DNA of 39,825 bases, taken from assembly GCA_003220685.1 (NCBI GenBank), contig QHTE01000047.1, positions 409 to 40,233 of the forward strand, read 5' to 3'. The notes beneath the pieces are model-generated. The model was not told the DNA's origin and did no database searches. It saw nothing but the letters and a program-made list of their open reading frames with translations. A program made the position numbers and the translations under genes. Below are positions 38,338 to 39,825 of this stretch, in pieces (the stretch's first letter is position 1; each line of letters starts with the position of its first letter). This DNA is from Candidatus Rokuibacteriota bacterium (GTDB lineage: Bacteria > Methylomirabilota > Methylomirabilia > Rokubacteriales > CSP1-6).

Positions 38338-39476
38338 TAGAATCCCATCACAACCGTGGTGTTAGGCTGCCCTGCGTGCAACGCGGCCAAACCGTAGGGA
38401 TCAACTTCTGGAGATGACTCGCCCGATAGTTGTTCAAACGAATCGCTTTCGAATGATGTGACAAGCATTGTGAAGGATTCGGGGACAAGAACCTCAGAGA
38501 GAACCTGCCGAAGCTCGGTGGCGAGCTCCGCCGGTTGCATAAGACGACTCAAGCGTCGGGTTGCGCCGGCGAGAGCCACAGGATGCTCGATGCCTCTATA
38601 GAGATACGGGTCGAGGACGCGACTGAAGAAGCGTTGAGCCGGGCTTGAGAGCATAAGGAGAGCGACGGTTGTAATGATAACGAAATTCGGATGAACGAAC
38701 GCTGTGTTAGCCGCCCAGACCGGGAAGAACAGTCGTGCACTCACGATCAAGACCGCAGATGCAGCTGCCATTGCCAGCGCGTAAGCCAATCCCCGACTGA
38801 CGAAGATCCTTAGATCCATTAGTCGGTGGCGAATAATCGCATGGCTCACGAGCGCGACGAAGGGCAGAGTAAAGTAGGGACCTACCCAGCTTAGTGTGGA
38901 TCGTCCCGTCACAATTGGTATGCCTAGGTTAGTTGTCATTCCTCCGACGCTTAGAATTAGCAGCCCGATAACAAGATATTGGAGCTGCGCCCGAGCTAAG
39001 CCTCGCTCGCTTCGCCACTTGCTTATGAACACGCTTAGGGCGGCGATCGAACAGGCCAAGAAGTGGGCCGTGAAAAGAGGGAACAGAAGACCGGACGTGC
39101 GCTGAATGCCGGCGTCGGTTTGCGAGATGTCGTACGCAATGAGCCGAGTTGTTGCGGATAGCACGGCCAGCACACCACCGATAGTGAAGGTGATCCAGAG
39201 AATGGTTGTAGACGGCCATCTACTCGTGGCCGGGAAGACTCGAGAGAAGGCAAGGAAAGCGACCGGCATCATGCAGGCTGCGGTGAAAGTCACGCGGCCC
39301 CATATTTCGGTCAGAATGCCGCTCTCAACGCCTCCAATACCGAGGACCCAGCCAGCGATTGATAGAGTAAGCATCGCGAATCGCCGATTTATCCTGCTGC
39401 CGCGGCGAGCTTGCCAAATGTAGGCGGCGAGTCCTAGTAGCAGAGAAGCAAGTGCTAGGAGTGAAAGTGCGCGCAC
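38337..39476 (-). CDS. Split sensor kinase, 5' part: 7TM sensor and start of GAF
   Basis: 379 residues from GTG 39476. About seven to nine hydrophobic segments span residues 1-260, with the turn HAIIRHRLMDLR that is nearly identical to the intact neighbouring kinase, followed by the first half of a GAF domain (ELRQVLSEVLVPESFTMLVT). Translation then ends at TAG 38337-38339 after NTTVVMGF. Aligned with the paralog at 34673-37114, the missing part continues in another frame (37111-38337). It is a tandem duplicate of that paralog and shares its lower G+C. The GTG start has no clear ribosome site and lies four bases after the upstream ketosynthase stop. Confidence 0.82.
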   Translation of the reverse strand: MRALSLLALASLLLGLAAYIWQARRGSRINRRFAMLTLSIAGWVLGIGGVESGILTEIWGRVTFTAACMMPVAFLAFSRVFPATSRWPSTTILWITFTIGGVLAVLSATTRLIAYDISQTDAGIQRTSGLLFPLFTAHFLACSIAALSVFISKWRSERGLARAQLQYLVIGLLILSVGGMTTNLGIPIVTGRSTLSWVGPYFTLPFVALVSHAIIRHRLMDLRIFVSRGLAYALAMAAASAVLIVSARLFFPVWAANTAFVHPNFVIITTVALLMLSSPAQRFFSRVLDPYLYRGIEHPVALAGATRRLSRLMQPAELATELRQVLSEVLVPESFTMLVTSFESDSFEQLSGESSPEVDPYGLAALHAGQPNTTVVMGF

Positions 39477-39480
39477 GCTT

Positions 39481-39825
39481 TCAGCAGGGTGCGCCCAAGA
39501 CTAAGGCGGCATGTGAGCCGCCGATGCTTTGGGCGTGGATCAGGACGTTGCGCACACGCGCTGGTCTAGCGAAATTTGGAACGTAGTCAAGGTCGCAGAC
39601 TGGATCAGGAACACGATGGTTGATCGTCGGTGGCACAATACTGTCTCGGATAGCGAGACAACTAGCGACCACTTGCATCGCGCTACTCGCAGCCAACGCT
39701 TGGCCGCACATGGACTTGATCGAAGAGATCGGCACAGACCAGGCGCGCTCTTGGAGGGTCAGTTTGATACCCGCTGTCTCCGAAGCGTCATAGTCAATGA
39801 GGGAGTTACCATGAGCACAGATGTA
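39481..39825 (-). CDS. Beta-ketoacyl synthase-like protein, C-terminal part (partial)
   Basis: The last 114 residues of a KAS II/FabF-type condensing enzyme; the frame is open to the window edge (begins YICAHGNS). The AHG motif with the first catalytic His, the DASETAGIK segment and the Lys of SSIKSM are present, and PPTINHRVPDPVCDLDYVPN is typical KAS II. The second catalytic His (normally KSMTGH) is Gln, encoded at 39700-39702, and the FGFGG gate loop is replaced by QSIGG. It may therefore be a chain-length-factor-like subunit, an initiation-type synthase or a decayed copy. The active-site Cys lies outside the window. Same strand as the kinase array and four bases upstream of it. Confidence 0.82.
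   Translation of the reverse strand, partial: YICAHGNSLIDYDASETAGIKLTLQERAWSVPISSIKSMCGQALAASSAMQVVASCLAIRDSIVPPTINHRVPDPVCDLDYVPNFARPARVRNVLIHAQSIGGSHAALVLGAPC

Noticed and set aside
38336..38365. Programmed -1 ribosomal frameshift joining the two kinase halves
   Set aside because: No X-XXY-YYZ slippery heptamer is present before the stop and no clear downstream stem was seen; mutation, read error or stop-start coupling is simpler.

Overview
The window is high-GC bacterial DNA (43 of 60 bases are G+C in sampled stretches such as 14941-15000) with densely packed genes, many 1-4 base start/stop overlaps and frequent GTG starts. The metabolic repertoire (aromatic-CoA catabolism, a branched-chain-type solute receptor, a Rieske oxygenase, COG2159-type amidohydrolase, alpha/beta hydrolases, large PAS/GAF kinases) fits a soil or subsurface heterotroph. 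The protein style reminds me of Candidatus Rokubacteria/Methylomirabilota or a deltaproteobacterial lineage; this is an impression, not a determination. No rRNA, tRNA, CRISPR array or complete insertion sequence was seen, and no gene-free stretch exceeds 300 bases.

Region 1 (1-10896, + strand). The end of a tyrosine recombinase is followed, after a good sigma70-like promoter, by an aromatic-CoA operon: three subunits of a molybdenum enzyme of the 4-hydroxybenzoyl-CoA reductase type (hcrC, hcrA, hcrB), an XRE-cupin regulator, benzoyl-CoA-dihydrodiol lyase (boxC), benzoyl-CoA 2,3-epoxidase (boxB), a benzoate-CoA ligase (bclA) and a second, PaaK-like aryl-CoA ligase. Read together, acids such as benzoate and perhaps 4-hydroxybenzoate are activated to CoA thioesters, a ring hydroxyl is removed reductively, and benzoyl-CoA is epoxidised and ring-opened. 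The reductase boxA and the aldehyde dehydrogenase boxD are not in the window.

Region 2 (10981-20082). A class III nucleotide cyclase with an unknown C-terminal half, a VOC protein and a PH-domain membrane protein (+); a three-gene minus-strand cassette of circularly permuted ATP-grasp, alpha-E and transglutaminase-like proteins (predicted amidoligase/peptide system); an ECF sigma factor with its RskA-type anti-sigma factor; a NUDIX hydrolase, a DinB-like protein and a ubiquitin-like sulfur carrier.

Region 3 (20079-30424). A TtuA-type tRNA thiolase coupled to the sulfur carrier, an alpha/beta hydrolase with a Cys nucleophile, a Rieske oxygenase with a small partner, then a minus-strand catabolic group (solute-binding receptor, DUF6295-like protein, dienelactone hydrolase, amidohydrolase). 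These are followed by a secreted Gly/Ala-rich protein, a membrane protein with three zinc-ribbon repeats, a thiolase and a 27-residue desulforedoxin-like microprotein.

Region 4 (30427-39825, - strand). A translationally coupled array of sensor kinase genes: a 7TM kinase split by a frameshift, an intact 7TM kinase, a pseudokinase that has lost its receiver Asp, its phosphoacceptor His and its ATP-binding boxes, and a hybrid kinase whose last receiver has Asn in place of Asp. Upstream lies the end of a divergent beta-ketoacyl synthase. G+C falls sharply near 35950, inside the second kinase gene, and stays lower to the window end, suggesting a recombination or transfer boundary (or an assembly join). 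I regard this kinase array, the Hcr-Box operon and two very small or modified proteins (extended sulfur carrier, 27-residue metal-binding protein) as the most interesting content.
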